This document shows, in pieces, positions 9,012-16,719 of a DNA stretch of 64,000 bases. The position numbers and the translations under genes were made by a program. Each line of letters begins with the position of its first letter. Position 1 is the stretch's first letter. Origin of the DNA: Pseudomonas graminis. GTDB lineage: Bacteria; Pseudomonadota; Gammaproteobacteria; Pseudomonadales; Pseudomonadaceae. The notes below the pieces were generated by a model. It ran no database searches, had not been told where the DNA came from, and was given only the letters and a program-made list of their open reading frames with translations. The stretch lies in NCBI RefSeq assembly GCF_001705435.1, contig NZ_MDEN01000062.1, positions 280,533 through 344,532 on the forward strand. The letters are read 5' to 3'.

Positions 9012-9365
9012 ATGGGCGAAAGTCAGGTGCTGGAAAAACTCAAAGAAATTGAAGTCGGTCTTGGGGGTAGGCTTTCTGAAAATTATAAAAAGTTCTCTGC
9101 TGAAGTGATACAGGGGGATTGTGTTTATGAGCTGAAGCTTGTGTCAGGAGGCCAGGTATATATTTATGGTTGTGCAGAGTTGCTTGAAAGAAATGCAGCG
9201 TATGAAGTGCAATTATTTGAGTCGGGCTATTTTCTAATCGGCCAGGATGGAGATTTAGGATATTTTTTAAGTTTAAAAGGAGAGGATGAAGTCTATAGCT
9301 TGGATTTGGGAGCTTTAGGGTCGTTAACTATGAATAAAGAAGCTGATAGCATTTATGGGTTGTAA
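9012..9365 (+). CDS. SMI1/KNR4 (SUKH) family immunity protein
   Basis: 117-residue protein if started at the ATG at 9012, preferred over the ATG at 8997 because GAGGG lies eight bases before it. The order of features fits SUKH: an N-terminal helix with NYKKFSAEV, the strand-turn YIYGCAELLERNAAYEV, then YFLIGQDGDLGYFLSLKG and VYSLDLGALG. SUKH proteins bind and neutralise many nuclease-type Rhs/CDI toxins in the cytoplasm. The partner toxin is reduced to the stub just upstream, so this is an orphan immunity gene. Strongly AT-rich compared with the surrounding shell fragments. Confidence 0.75.
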   Translation: MGESQVLEKLKEIEVGLGGRLSENYKKFSAEVIQGDCVYELKLVSGGQVYIYGCAELLERNAAYEVQLFESGYFLIGQDGDLGYFLSLKGEDEVYSLDLGALGSLTMNKEADSIYGL

Positions 9366-9435
9366 ATATTAGCGCTAGCAACCTGACCGGCACCATACAT
9401 ACCAATTGCCGGTCAAGGATGCGGTATAAAATTAG

Positions 9436-9735
9436 TTGAGCTACAACGTCGACATTCTGATGCCGGCCGACGGCGCGGAGGGTCTGGTAGGCATCTACAG
9501 GATTGGCGTTATAGGTTTGAAGGTCGCCATTCTCTGCACGCCCTTCGTGGTTGGTGACGCCAACATGCGTTTCGCAATTTCGTCGATGGCCGCCAAAGTC
9601 ACTGGCGGCCTGCTCGGTAATCCTGTCTGAATGACTACCGGACGTAAGCTTCTGCTGGAAAAGCTTCCGCAGATCCTCAACCGCGTCGACAACAGTCTGC
9701 TGGTCGAACACGCCCAAAACTCGCAGCCTCGGTAG
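9436..9735 (+). pseudogene. Rhs N-terminal remnant with in-frame stop
   Basis: One frame reads through a decayed pre-DUF6531 region to GGLLGNPV, meets TGA at 9628-9630, and continues in the same frame as MTTGRKLLLEKLPQ to a TAG at 9733-9735. The GNPV-MTTGRKLLL signature is the DUF6531 opening seen also near 5540-5575. The sequence after LLLEK is unrelated to the shell and may come from another deletion junction. This is the last recognisable rhs piece. The bases 9366-9435 show nothing else. Confidence 0.55.
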
Positions 9736-9827
9736 TAGACTGCAGGCTTGAGGTGCCGAGCTCGGTTCGTCATAAGTGAGTGAATGGGCCGACCAGTGAC
9801 GCTCAAATAAGCAGTAGGGAATTACTG

Positions 9828-10514
9828 ATGTTTGACACAGATCCACACCGTTTCATGTCCATCATCTTCAGCACCTGGCTGTTGTTCACGATGCAAGCGG
9901 TGTTTTCTGCAGGTATTTTGCCCAGCCTTTTATTTTTCCCAATGTGCGCGGCGGAGGTGTGGCTGAGTTGGTGGTGTTTCGATTGCGCTTACCGCACCGA
10001 AAAATTCACCCGATATGCCAATCTCAGACTTTTTCTGAATCTCGCCTTTGCACCAGGTTTTACATTTCTCCTGGTATTGATCGCCGCCTATAAGCAATTG
10101 AGATTAGGACCACTCACATCACTTTCATTGGCTTGCATTCCGCTGCTCATCGCATTCGTCATCTACTTAGCGCTGTACAGGTGGAGAAGCCGAACGACGG
10201 TACTGGTTGCCCGGGGAAATCGGGTCGAGGTGACCGCACCTCCTTTCCGAAACCAGTCGCTGCAGGGCGGAATAGGGGCGGCACTGTCGAGCATGATCTA
10301 CCCTATGGTCAATTCCTACGACTCTACCGCTTTATTGCTTGCCTTTATCTTTTTCGCAATCTCACTGTTCATGCTCTTTTACCATCGGGTCAGTATTGCG
10401 TCTCTTCGCAGTTTGAAGGAGCAGGAGCTCAAGGAGCGGGTGAGCTACACGTTCATGGAGGTGGAGAGGATACGCGCACGACGTGCTGCCTCATTCATAG
10501 GCCGCTGGTCATGA
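9828..10514 (+). CDS. multi-pass membrane protein (paralogue A)
   Basis: 228-residue protein with the ATG at 9828 chosen for the AGGGA site seven bases upstream rather than the ATG at 9780. Four hydrophobic segments fill residues ~12-130, followed by a basic strand region (RSRTTVLVARGNRVEV), one or two more hydrophobic segments (~155-195), and a charged cytoplasmic tail with VSYTFMEVERIRARR. It shares this architecture and the YTFM-x-x-(D/E)-x-IR-x-AR tail with the next gene, so the two are distant paralogues. I do not recognise a family. The position at the end of the rhs region makes a membrane immunity or toxin-associated role possible but unproven. Confidence 0.7.
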   Translation: MFDTDPHRFMSIIFSTWLLFTMQAVFSAGILPSLLFFPMCAAEVWLSWWCFDCAYRTEKFTRYANLRLFLNLAFAPGFTFLLVLIAAYKQLRLGPLTSLSLACIPLLIAFVIYLALYRWRSRTTVLVARGNRVEVTAPPFRNQSLQGGIGAALSSMIYPMVNSYDSTALLLAFIFFAISLFMLFYHRVSIASLRSLKEQELKERVSYTFMEVERIRARRAASFIGRWS

Positions 10515-10633
10515 TGGTTCTGTGTATCCGCATCGAAGAAAAAATCGTTAGAGTGGGTGTGGGAAGATTAGCCCGCCTCGCGATGTGCGATAGGTACACA
10601 CCCCGGTAGCCCATGCAAGGAGCTAGCGTCTAA

Positions 10634-11353
10634 ATGTCCACTATCTACGATCCTGACGCCCGTACTGTCAACGCCCTGACACGGATGCTTTTCATAGTTG
10701 CCATTGGCTTGGGTGTCGTTGGTCTCTGGCGCTCAGCCACAGACGGATGGGTGTATGGGCTGCTGTTTTTCTTGCTCTCAGGTTATACGCTGTACATGAG
10801 ATATTGGTGTGAGCGTTATACGACATTCGCCCTGAGTTACTTCACTCTGATGATTTTTCTCTTGGCCCTTGCCCCCGCGTGGGTCAGTTACACCGTGGTC
10901 ACGGATGACTTGGGAGGTTCTCCGACTGAGGGACGTATAACCGCCGGGTTGATATTGGGTTTCATCGCGACGTTGTATGCTGGCCTTTATCTAACGCCTT
11001 CTCGAGGGTTCGCGTTCGACGTATCCGATAACAGGGTTTCATTTTCCGTATCTTCCACATCCGCGGGAGCGGAAGGGTTGATTGCCGGTGTTGGGACCTT
11101 GGCCGCAGGTGCAGTGATTAAATCAGTCACGCCGTTCACCACGGGCATTTTGATCATTCTGATTTTCCTGTTTGCCACCGTTTGCATGCTGATCCACGCT
11201 CGCGACCGTATCAGGGGGTTACGCACACTGCGCAAGAGAGAAAAGAGCAGGCTCACGCCTTACACGTTCATGCAGATTGATGAAATACGCGAAGCACGCA
11301 GCCGCTGGTGGCTGGGCAGGCTGTTCAACTGGCTTGCTTCCAGGCGCCGCTAG
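10634..11353 (+). CDS. multi-pass membrane protein (paralogue B)
   Basis: 239-residue integral membrane protein. Hydrophobic segments lie at ~15-35, 38-58, 65-90 and 100-120, then comes a soluble strand region (FAFDVSDNRVSFSV), two further hydrophobic segments (~145-190), and a charged tail LRKREKSRLTPYTFMQIDEIREAR. The tail and overall layout match the preceding gene. The start at 10634 has an AGGAG about 12 bases upstream. The 119-base gap between the pair shows no clear terminator, so they may be co-transcribed. Function unknown. Confidence 0.7.
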   Translation: MSTIYDPDARTVNALTRMLFIVAIGLGVVGLWRSATDGWVYGLLFFLLSGYTLYMRYWCERYTTFALSYFTLMIFLLALAPAWVSYTVVTDDLGGSPTEGRITAGLILGFIATLYAGLYLTPSRGFAFDVSDNRVSFSVSSTSAGAEGLIAGVGTLAAGAVIKSVTPFTTGILIILIFLFATVCMLIHARDRIRGLRTLRKREKSRLTPYTFMQIDEIREARSRWWLGRLFNWLASRRR

Positions 11354-11472
11354 TCAGGCGTCAGCCTGGCGAGTCACACTCGATGCCCAATGGACGTCGG
11401 AACCCGGGCGCGCCTTGCCTCGATCGGGCTCCGGCTGGCCTATCCAGCCAATTCACTCGCAGATGCCCACCA

Positions 11473-11913
11473 TCAACCCCGAAAAACCCCCTCCAAACCC
11501 TCATGCCCCTGCGCAATCAACCTCCTGACCAGCTCTTCAAATTCCGCCTCCGTCCCAGCCTCCCGCACCTCAAACCGCGCGTTCCAGCGCACCACACACC
11601 GATCCACCAAATCCGCAACCGCATCCACGCGAACCCGCGCCTGGTACCCATCCACCGGCAACGGCGACTCCTCAAACACATAAGCCAACCCCCGACCCCC
11701 ATCATCAAACTCGGTCAACCGCTCCCGCAACACCGCACCGTCCGCAAGCGCCAGCCGCCTGATCGCACCCACCCGCAAAATCCCGGCTTCACCCTCGATG
11801 CCGCTCTTCACAATCGCCGGATGCCAGTCCGCGATCCCGCCAAACTCCCGCAGCACCTTCCACGCCTGATCCGCACTGCACGGCAAACCGGCGCTGTACT
11901 CAACTAAAACCAT
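11473..11913 (-). CDS. SRPBCC family protein
   Basis: 146-residue START/Bet v1-fold protein of the polyketide cyclase/dehydrase type. The N-terminal strand and helix (VEYSAGLPCSADQAWKVLREF, GGIADWHPAI) and the later RLTEFDDGGRGLAYVFEESPLPV are typical: W-HP after the first helix, then a curved sheet around a hydrophobic pocket. The ATG at 11913 has GGAG nine bases upstream. Substrate cannot be deduced. It is read in the same direction as the NTF2-like gene 128 bases upstream but may be separate. Confidence 0.75.
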   Translation of the reverse strand: MVLVEYSAGLPCSADQAWKVLREFGGIADWHPAIVKSGIEGEAGILRVGAIRRLALADGAVLRERLTEFDDGGRGLAYVFEESPLPVDGYQARVRVDAVADLVDRCVVRWNARFEVREAGTEAEFEELVRRLIAQGHEGLEGVFRG

Positions 11914-12041
11914 CACGTCTTACTCCAAAAATAACCACCGCTACGACTCAAAACACGCTCAATACCCAGCCGCTAGAACCCGGCCCGCAAGCCCCGAGAT
12001 CGAAACCCCGAGGCCTACGTCCAAAACAGTCGCTGTAAAAC

Positions 12042-12428
12042 CTACCCCTCAAACTGGTGATAAACCTTGGCAATCACCTTCCAGTCCCCATCGATCTTTA
12101 TCAACGTCAGGTAGTCGTTGTAATCCGCGCCGATCGCGTCCTTCTCCATATCCACTCGCACAACCGCCGTAGTCGGCGTAATCGCCAACACATCCAGCCG
12201 AGTCGTGATGTCCGCCGCCTTGCCGTTGCTCTCGACAAAGTCATACAAGTTGCTGATGGGCCCGCCCAGCAATTGGCCGTTGGTGAAACCGTACATCACC
12301 GCCTCTTCATGAAAGGCCTGCTTGATCGTCGCAACACTGCCTTCGCGCAGCCCTTCAACGTAGCGGCTGGCGGTGTCGATCACGGCGTTGTAGTCGTGGG
12401 TGGCAACGGCTTTGATGTTCTTGCTCAT
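12042..12428 (-). CDS. nuclear transport factor 2-like protein (lumazine-binding-like family)
   Basis: 128-residue single-domain protein. The pattern YVEGLREGSVATIKQAFHEEAVMYG, then RLDVLAITPTTAVVRVDM and LTLIKIDGDWKVIAKVYH, is the NTF2-like cone fold of the putative lumazine-binding subfamily (about 120-130 residues). Such proteins are often encoded beside oxidoreductases and may act as small-molecule binders. Here it is the last gene of a minus-strand group tetR remnant, OYE, SDR, NTF2-like. Ligand or catalytic role is not evident. Confidence 0.75.
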   Translation of the reverse strand: MSKNIKAVATHDYNAVIDTASRYVEGLREGSVATIKQAFHEEAVMYGFTNGQLLGGPISNLYDFVESNGKAADITTRLDVLAITPTTAVVRVDMEKDAIGADYNDYLTLIKIDGDWKVIAKVYHQFEG

Positions 12429-12489
12429 GTTTATGACTCCAGGGTTTGAGTTAGATAGGCGATGGCTTCAATGACCAACAGCCGCGCAA

Positions 12490-13233
12490 TCACCAGTCCT
12501 GTCGGGTGGGTGAAATGATCAGGTCGTTGACGGTGACGTTGGTCGGCTGATTCAGCGCGTAGATGACGGCGCGGCTGATGTCTTCCGGTGCGATGGCAAT
12601 TTCGTTGAGCGCTTGTGCCGCCTTGCGGCCAGCGGGGTCGGTGACTTTGTCGGCCCAGCCGGTGTTGATCACGCCCGGGCTGACGGTGTTGACGCGGATG
12701 CCGTGGTGCACGCCCAGCTCCTTGCGCATGGATTCGGTCATGGCCTGCACGAAGAATTTGGTCGCGCTGTAGACGCCGGCGCCGGGGCCGACTTGATGCC
12801 CGGCCACCGAATCCATGTTGAGGATCTGCCCGGATTTCTGTTCGAGCATGAAGGGCAGGGCGGCGGCGATGGTGTTCAGGTAACCCTTGATGTTGACGTC
12901 GATCATGGCGTTCCAGTCCTGGGTCACGAGGTCAACCCAGTGGGAGAACAGCATCAGGCCGGCGTTGTTGACGAGGATGTCGACGGAGCCGTAAGTGTCT
13001 TTGGCGAACTGCGCCAGTGCGCGAGTCTGTTCAGCGTCGGTCACGTCGGTGACGAAGCTGGACGCCTCAAAGCCCGCTCCGCGGAGTTCGCTGACCAACG
13101 CGGCGAGGCCTTTCTCATCCAGCGCAGCAGCCACAACGTTAACCCCTTGGGCGGCCAATGCTCGGGCGGTTGCAGCGCCGATGCCTGAAGACGCACCGGT
13201 GACGATGGCGGTTTTCTTGTCCAGATAATTCAT
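12490..13233 (-). CDS. SDR family NAD(P)-dependent oxidoreductase
   Basis: 247-residue classical short-chain dehydrogenase. TGASSGIG (~residue 10) binds the cofactor, NNAGLM follows the fourth strand, and the catalytic set is present with Ser in MDSVAGH and Tyr-Lys in YSATK. The ATG at 13233 is preferred to the one two codons earlier because AAGGA lies nine bases before it. Cytoplasmic. Co-oriented with the flavin ene-reductase upstream and the NTF2-like gene downstream, suggesting a small operon for reducing reactive carbonyl or ene compounds. The substrate is unknown. Confidence 0.85.
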   Translation of the reverse strand: MNYLDKKTAIVTGASSGIGAATARALAAQGVNVVAAALDEKGLAALVSELRGAGFEASSFVTDVTDAEQTRALAQFAKDTYGSVDILVNNAGLMLFSHWVDLVTQDWNAMIDVNIKGYLNTIAAALPFMLEQKSGQILNMDSVAGHQVGPGAGVYSATKFFVQAMTESMRKELGVHHGIRVNTVSPGVINTGWADKVTDPAGRKAAQALNEIAIAPEDISRAVIYALNQPTNVTVNDLIISPTRQDW

Positions 13234-13347
13234 GATCATGTTTCCTTAAATTCAAGGCGTGCGGGCAGCGTCGGCTTTCCTGGGAAAGCCTTGCCGTTCA
13301 GCCGTTAGTGAATGCGGTGCTAGAAAACGCTGCGGTCGCCAGCGCTG

Positions 13348-14406
13348 TTAGTAAGTGCCCAGCGGCCAGTCGGTGTAGCCCTTGGCGCCGCCGCCGTAAT
13401 AGCTTTCGCGCGGAGCGATGGTCAGTTCGGCGCCGTGGCGCAGACGCGCGACCAGGTCCGGGTTGGAGATGAACAGGCGACCGAACGCGACGGCGTCGAT
13501 CTTGCCCTCGGCGCGGCGTTCGACGGCCATGTCCAGGTCGTAGTTGTTGTTGCCAATGAACGGACCGTTGAACTGGGCACTCAGCGCATCCATGTCGACG
13601 CCTGCCGGCACTTCACGGGAGGTGGCGGTCGCGCCTTCGACAAAGTGCAGGTACGCCAGATTGAAACGGTTCAACTGCTGAATCAGGTAACCGTGCAACG
13701 CCATGACGTTGCTGTCCGGCGGCGTGTTACCCGCATCCGGCGTGACGGGCGACAGGCGAATCCCGACGCGGTCGTTGCCCCAGATGTCGACGATGGCCTG
13801 GGTGACTTCCAGCGTCAGCCGGGCACGGTTTCCGATGGAGCCGCCATATTGATCGGTGCGCTGATTGGTGGAGTCGCGCAGGAACTGGTCGAGCAAATAG
13901 CTGTTCGCCGAGTGGACCTCGACGCCGTCGAACCCTGCGCGCTTGGCGTTCTCGGCCGCGTGTTTGTACTGCTCGATGATGCCGGGGATTTCGTCGGTTT
14001 CCAGCGCCCGGGGCATCGACACCGGGACAAAGCCGTCGGCCGTGTACGTGTTGCCCTCGGCCTGGATGGCGGACGGCGCGACCGGGGCTTCGCCGTTGGG
14101 CTGCAGGTCGACGCTGGAGAACCGCCCCACATGCCAGAGCTGGCTGACGATCTTGCCGCCGGCCGCGTGCACGGCGTCGGTGACTTTGCGCCAGCCGGCG
14201 ACCTGCGCTTCGCTCCAGATGCCAGGGGTCGCCGCATAGCCGCGTCCCTGGGCCGAGATGTTGGTGGCTTCGGCCACGATCAATCCGGCAGTGGCGCGCT
14301 GGGCGTAATAGGTGGCGTGCAGTTCACCGGGCACACCGTCTTCTTCGTATCGGCTGCGGGTGACGGGGGCCATGACGATACGGTTGGCCATTTCGATGGC
14401 GCCCAT
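13348..14406 (-). CDS. Old Yellow Enzyme family alkene reductase, 5' end apparently frameshifted
   Basis: FMN-dependent ene-reductase of the NemA/OYE family. Seen: NRIVMAPVTRSR, the active-site HSANSYLLDQFLRD, and RTDQYGGSIGNRARL binding the flavin phosphate region, with C-terminal YTDWPLGTY. The open frame begins at an internal ATG (14406) and lacks the usual first ~16 residues. Those residues are encoded just upstream in another frame from an ATG at 14448-14450 (MSNLSNSTDLFSP). Adding one C to the five-C run near 14411-14415 joins the two as LFSPRQMGAIEMANR, the family N-terminus. The gene is thus either a recent pseudogene or affected by a sequencing error. A truncated protein from 14406 would lack part of the barrel's first strand. 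Confidence 0.85.
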   Translation of the reverse strand: MGAIEMANRIVMAPVTRSRYEEDGVPGELHATYYAQRATAGLIVAEATNISAQGRGYAATPGIWSEAQVAGWRKVTDAVHAAGGKIVSQLWHVGRFSSVDLQPNGEAPVAPSAIQAEGNTYTADGFVPVSMPRALETDEIPGIIEQYKHAAENAKRAGFDGVEVHSANSYLLDQFLRDSTNQRTDQYGGSIGNRARLTLEVTQAIVDIWGNDRVGIRLSPVTPDAGNTPPDSNVMALHGYLIQQLNRFNLAYLHFVEGATATSREVPAGVDMDALSAQFNGPFIGNNNYDLDMAVERRAEGKIDAVAFGRLFISNPDLVARLRHGAELTIAPRESYYGGGAKGYTDWPLGTY

Positions 14407-14446
14407 CTGCCGGGGGAAAACAAGTCGGTGCTGTTACTGAGATTGC

Positions 14447-14584
14447 TCATTGAGAATTACCCTTGGGCACGCCCGCCGCGCTCACCACTTCTGCCAGGCC
14501 CACGGAGGTGTAGCCCTTGTGGGTCATCAGCGACTTGGCGACGTCGATGATGTGTTGGCGCATTTCCAGGTTGAGTTTCTTCAT
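14447..14584 (-). pseudogene. TetR-family repressor remnant (HTH only)
   Basis: 45 codons from an ATG at 14584: MRQHIIDVAKSLMTHKGYTSVGLAEVVSAAGVPKG is the TetR N-terminal helix and most of the helix-turn-helix. Then the sequence reads NSQ and stops, where a full repressor would continue SFYHYF and ~150 residues of ligand domain. The stop TGA overlaps the original start of the ene-reductase gene (ATGA, 14447-14450). That overlap suggests an internal deletion in a tetR-nemA type operon that kept the last codons of the repressor. The product could not dimerise normally. Confidence 0.65.
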
Positions 14585-14608
14585 AATGCGCAGCACCTTA
14601 AAAAAAAC

Positions 14609-14618
14609 TGACCGGTCG
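14609..14618. promoter_or_regulatory. possible TetR operator half near tetR remnant
   Basis: The palindrome GACCGGTC (14610-14617) lies 25 bases upstream of the tetR remnant start, with a related GTGACCAGT a few bases further on. Location fits autoregulation by the lost repressor. Short and therefore weak evidence. Confidence 0.3.
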
Positions 14619-14653
14619 TCTACAAAGTGACCAGTGTCCGCGATGAACGGCAC

Positions 14654-15139
14654 TCATGTCAGGCGCATGCCCATCTCAAACGCCCGCGTCTCGAACCCGA
14701 GCTCTTCATACAGCCGCCGCGCATGGGTATTAAAGCCCCACACCGACAGGCGAATGTCCTTCGCGCCGCGCTCCTGCGCCCACCCTTGCACTCGCTCAAT
14801 AAGCCCACGCCCCAGGCCTTTGCCCCAGAAAACCTGGGCCACGCATACCGAGCCGATCCGCGCGAACGCCATCGGCTGCAGCAATGGCCCACCCGCTGAA
14901 AACATCCCCGCGCTGACAAACCCCGCCGCCCGAACCCCGACAAACGCCAAGAAAATAACCTGCTCCGGATTGTTCAGAAACCCGCTCCAGTGAGGGGCAT
15001 CGCGCAGGTAATCCCGGGTTTCAGCCGCATAAATATCAGGACGATCTGCATGGTGAATGGCGTTGAGCAACTGCCCCAGCTCGCAGATCACTGCCACGTC
15101 CTCAACAGTCGCCTCTCGGTAGCTGATCACTTCGTCCAT
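14654..15139 (-). CDS. GNAT family N-acetyltransferase
   Basis: 161-residue acetyltransferase domain. IGSVCVAQVFWGKGLGRGLIERV is motif A, with GKGLGRG as the acetyl-CoA pyrophosphate loop; RLSVWGFNTHARRLYEELGFE is motif B and ends with the usual GFE. The N-terminal YREATVEDVAVI is the typical opening. No specificity can be given. It is read towards the tetR remnant and starts 18 bases after the end of the LysR gene, so the two may share a transcript. Confidence 0.85.
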   Translation of the reverse strand: MDEVISYREATVEDVAVICELGQLLNAIHHADRPDIYAAETRDYLRDAPHWSGFLNNPEQVIFLAFVGVRAAGFVSAGMFSAGGPLLQPMAFARIGSVCVAQVFWGKGLGRGLIERVQGWAQERGAKDIRLSVWGFNTHARRLYEELGFETRAFEMGMRLT

Positions 15140-15156
15140 CGCACCTTCATCCTTGT

Positions 15157-16077
15157 TTAATCGTGAGATCGGCTGTTGTACCCGTCGCCCATCAACTCCA
15201 CAACCCAGTCGATGAACACCCGCAGCTTGATGCTGATGTGCCGGTTGGGCGGGAAGGCCACGTACATCGGCATCGACTCCAGCTGCCAGTCTTTGAACAG
15301 CGACACTAATTCACCACTGCGCACTGACGGCTCGGCCATGTACTCCGGCAGCCAGAGGGCACCCATGCCGGCAAGGCCTGCCGCGAGGTACGCATTGCCA
15401 TCGTCGACAGTGAGCAGGTAGCGGCTTTGCACCTGAACCCTTTCGCCGTCCCGTTGCAGCACCATCGGGAACAGCTGCCCGGTGCGCGCCCAGCGATAAC
15501 CGACGATGCGGTGTTGCGGGTCTTCGAGCTCACGGGGGTGATCCGGGGTGCCCGCGCCCTGCAGATACGCCGGCGACGCGTAGACGCCCAGCTTCAGGTC
15601 GGTGATGTGCCGGGCCATCAGCGATTGGTCGGTCAGCTCGCCGCCGCGGACCACGCAGTCGACGTTCTCGCCGATTAGGTCGATCATCCGGTCGCTCACC
15701 CCGAGGTCGATCTGGATGTCGGGGTAGCGTGCGTTGAAGTCCGGCAGCGCCGGGATCAGCACCATGCGCGCGAATGGGCTGGGCACATCAACACGCAGTC
15801 GTCCTCGGGGCAAGGCGGAGGCAGCGGACAGACCGGTTTCCGCATCGTCCAGATCCGCCAGCACGCGCAGCGCCCGTTCGTAGAACACCGCGCCGTCGGC
15901 CGTGACGTTGACCTTGCGCGTGGTGCGGTTGAGCAGCTTGACCCGCAACCGCGCTTCGAGCTGCTGCACCAGTTGCGTCACCGTGGTCTTGCTCATGTGC
16001 AACGTCCCGGCGGCCTTGGTGAAGCTGCCGGTTTCCACGACTCGAACGAACGCCTGCATCGCGTCGAAACGGTCCAT
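15157..16077 (-). CDS. LysR family transcriptional regulator
   Basis: 306 residues, the usual LysR length. The N-terminal winged helix reads MDRFDAMQAFVRVVETGSFTKAAGTLHMSKTTVTQLVQQLEARL (helix-turn-helix at ~18-38), followed by the LysR substrate-binding domain (~90-295). It is of the type closest to small single-target regulators encoded next to the gene they control. It is divergent from the RidA-like gene at 16208; the 130-base intergenic region would hold both promoters and a T-N11-A binding site, which I could not single out. Confidence 0.9.
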   Translation of the reverse strand: MDRFDAMQAFVRVVETGSFTKAAGTLHMSKTTVTQLVQQLEARLRVKLLNRTTRKVNVTADGAVFYERALRVLADLDDAETGLSAASALPRGRLRVDVPSPFARMVLIPALPDFNARYPDIQIDLGVSDRMIDLIGENVDCVVRGGELTDQSLMARHITDLKLGVYASPAYLQGAGTPDHPRELEDPQHRIVGYRWARTGQLFPMVLQRDGERVQVQSRYLLTVDDGNAYLAAGLAGMGALWLPEYMAEPSVRSGELVSLFKDWQLESMPMYVAFPPNRHISIKLRVFIDWVVELMGDGYNSRSHD

Positions 16078-16207
16078 CGCGCCACCTGATTGTTTGGGGA
16101 ATGCAAACAGTCTTGATCAGCGCTGCTGGTTTATCCAGGGAATCCGCCGCCCTACAGTCTGCCCACCGAAACCACGGAGCCTCCCGCTCCGCTGAAGGAG
16201 AAAGCCC

Positions 16208-16597
16208 ATGACTGTTCGTGACGTTGTATTCCCCCCTGGCCGCCATGCGCTGTACGAGCGCAATCGCTACTCGCCGGCAATCAAATCCGCCGGCTTGCTG
16301 TTTGTCTCGGGGCAGGTCGGCAGCCGCGAAGATGGCTCGCCCGAACCCGATCTGCGCGCCCAGGTCCGCCTGGCCTTCACTCACCTCAATGCCATTCTCA
16401 ACGCCGCCGGCTGCACCTTCGATGACGTGATTGACGTCACCGTGTTCATGGTCGATCCGCAGTCGACCTTCGAAACCGCCTGGGAAGTGGTGCCGGAGTT
16501 CTGGGGCGAGGCGCCGCATCCGACCATTACAGCCGTGGGCGTGACCTGGCTGTATGGCTTCGATTTCGAGATCAAGGTGATCGCCAAGCTGCCTTAG
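16208..16597 (+). CDS. RidA family protein (YjgF/YER057c/UK114)
   Basis: 129-residue RidA-fold protein, normally a trimer in the cytoplasm. AAGGAG precedes the ATG at 16208. SAGLLFVSGQVGS, then DDVIDVTVFMVD and AVGVTWLYGFDFEIKVIAKL are the conserved blocks. The arginine that deaminates imine intermediates in canonical RidA (in the P-x-R-S block) is not found in HPTITAVGV, so this is more likely one of the Rid subfamilies without that activity. The divergent LysR gene probably regulates it. Confidence 0.85.
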   Translation: MTVRDVVFPPGRHALYERNRYSPAIKSAGLLFVSGQVGSREDGSPEPDLRAQVRLAFTHLNAILNAAGCTFDDVIDVTVFMVDPQSTFETAWEVVPEFWGEAPHPTITAVGVTWLYGFDFEIKVIAKLP

Positions 16598-16719
16598 TAC
16601 CCGACGCTCAATCCGCCGGCCATGCCTCACCGCAGTTGAAATCCTCGCCACCGCCCGACAGACTCACGCCCCGTTTCGGCAGGTCGTGCCGGGCGGTAGC
16701 GAGAGAAGGGGCGGCAACG

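Noticed and set aside
1..9800. Possible insertion sequences or a prophage as cause of the rhs rearrangements
   Set aside because: No transposase, integrase or terminal inverted repeats with target duplications were seen; homologous recombination between rhs copies is sufficient.
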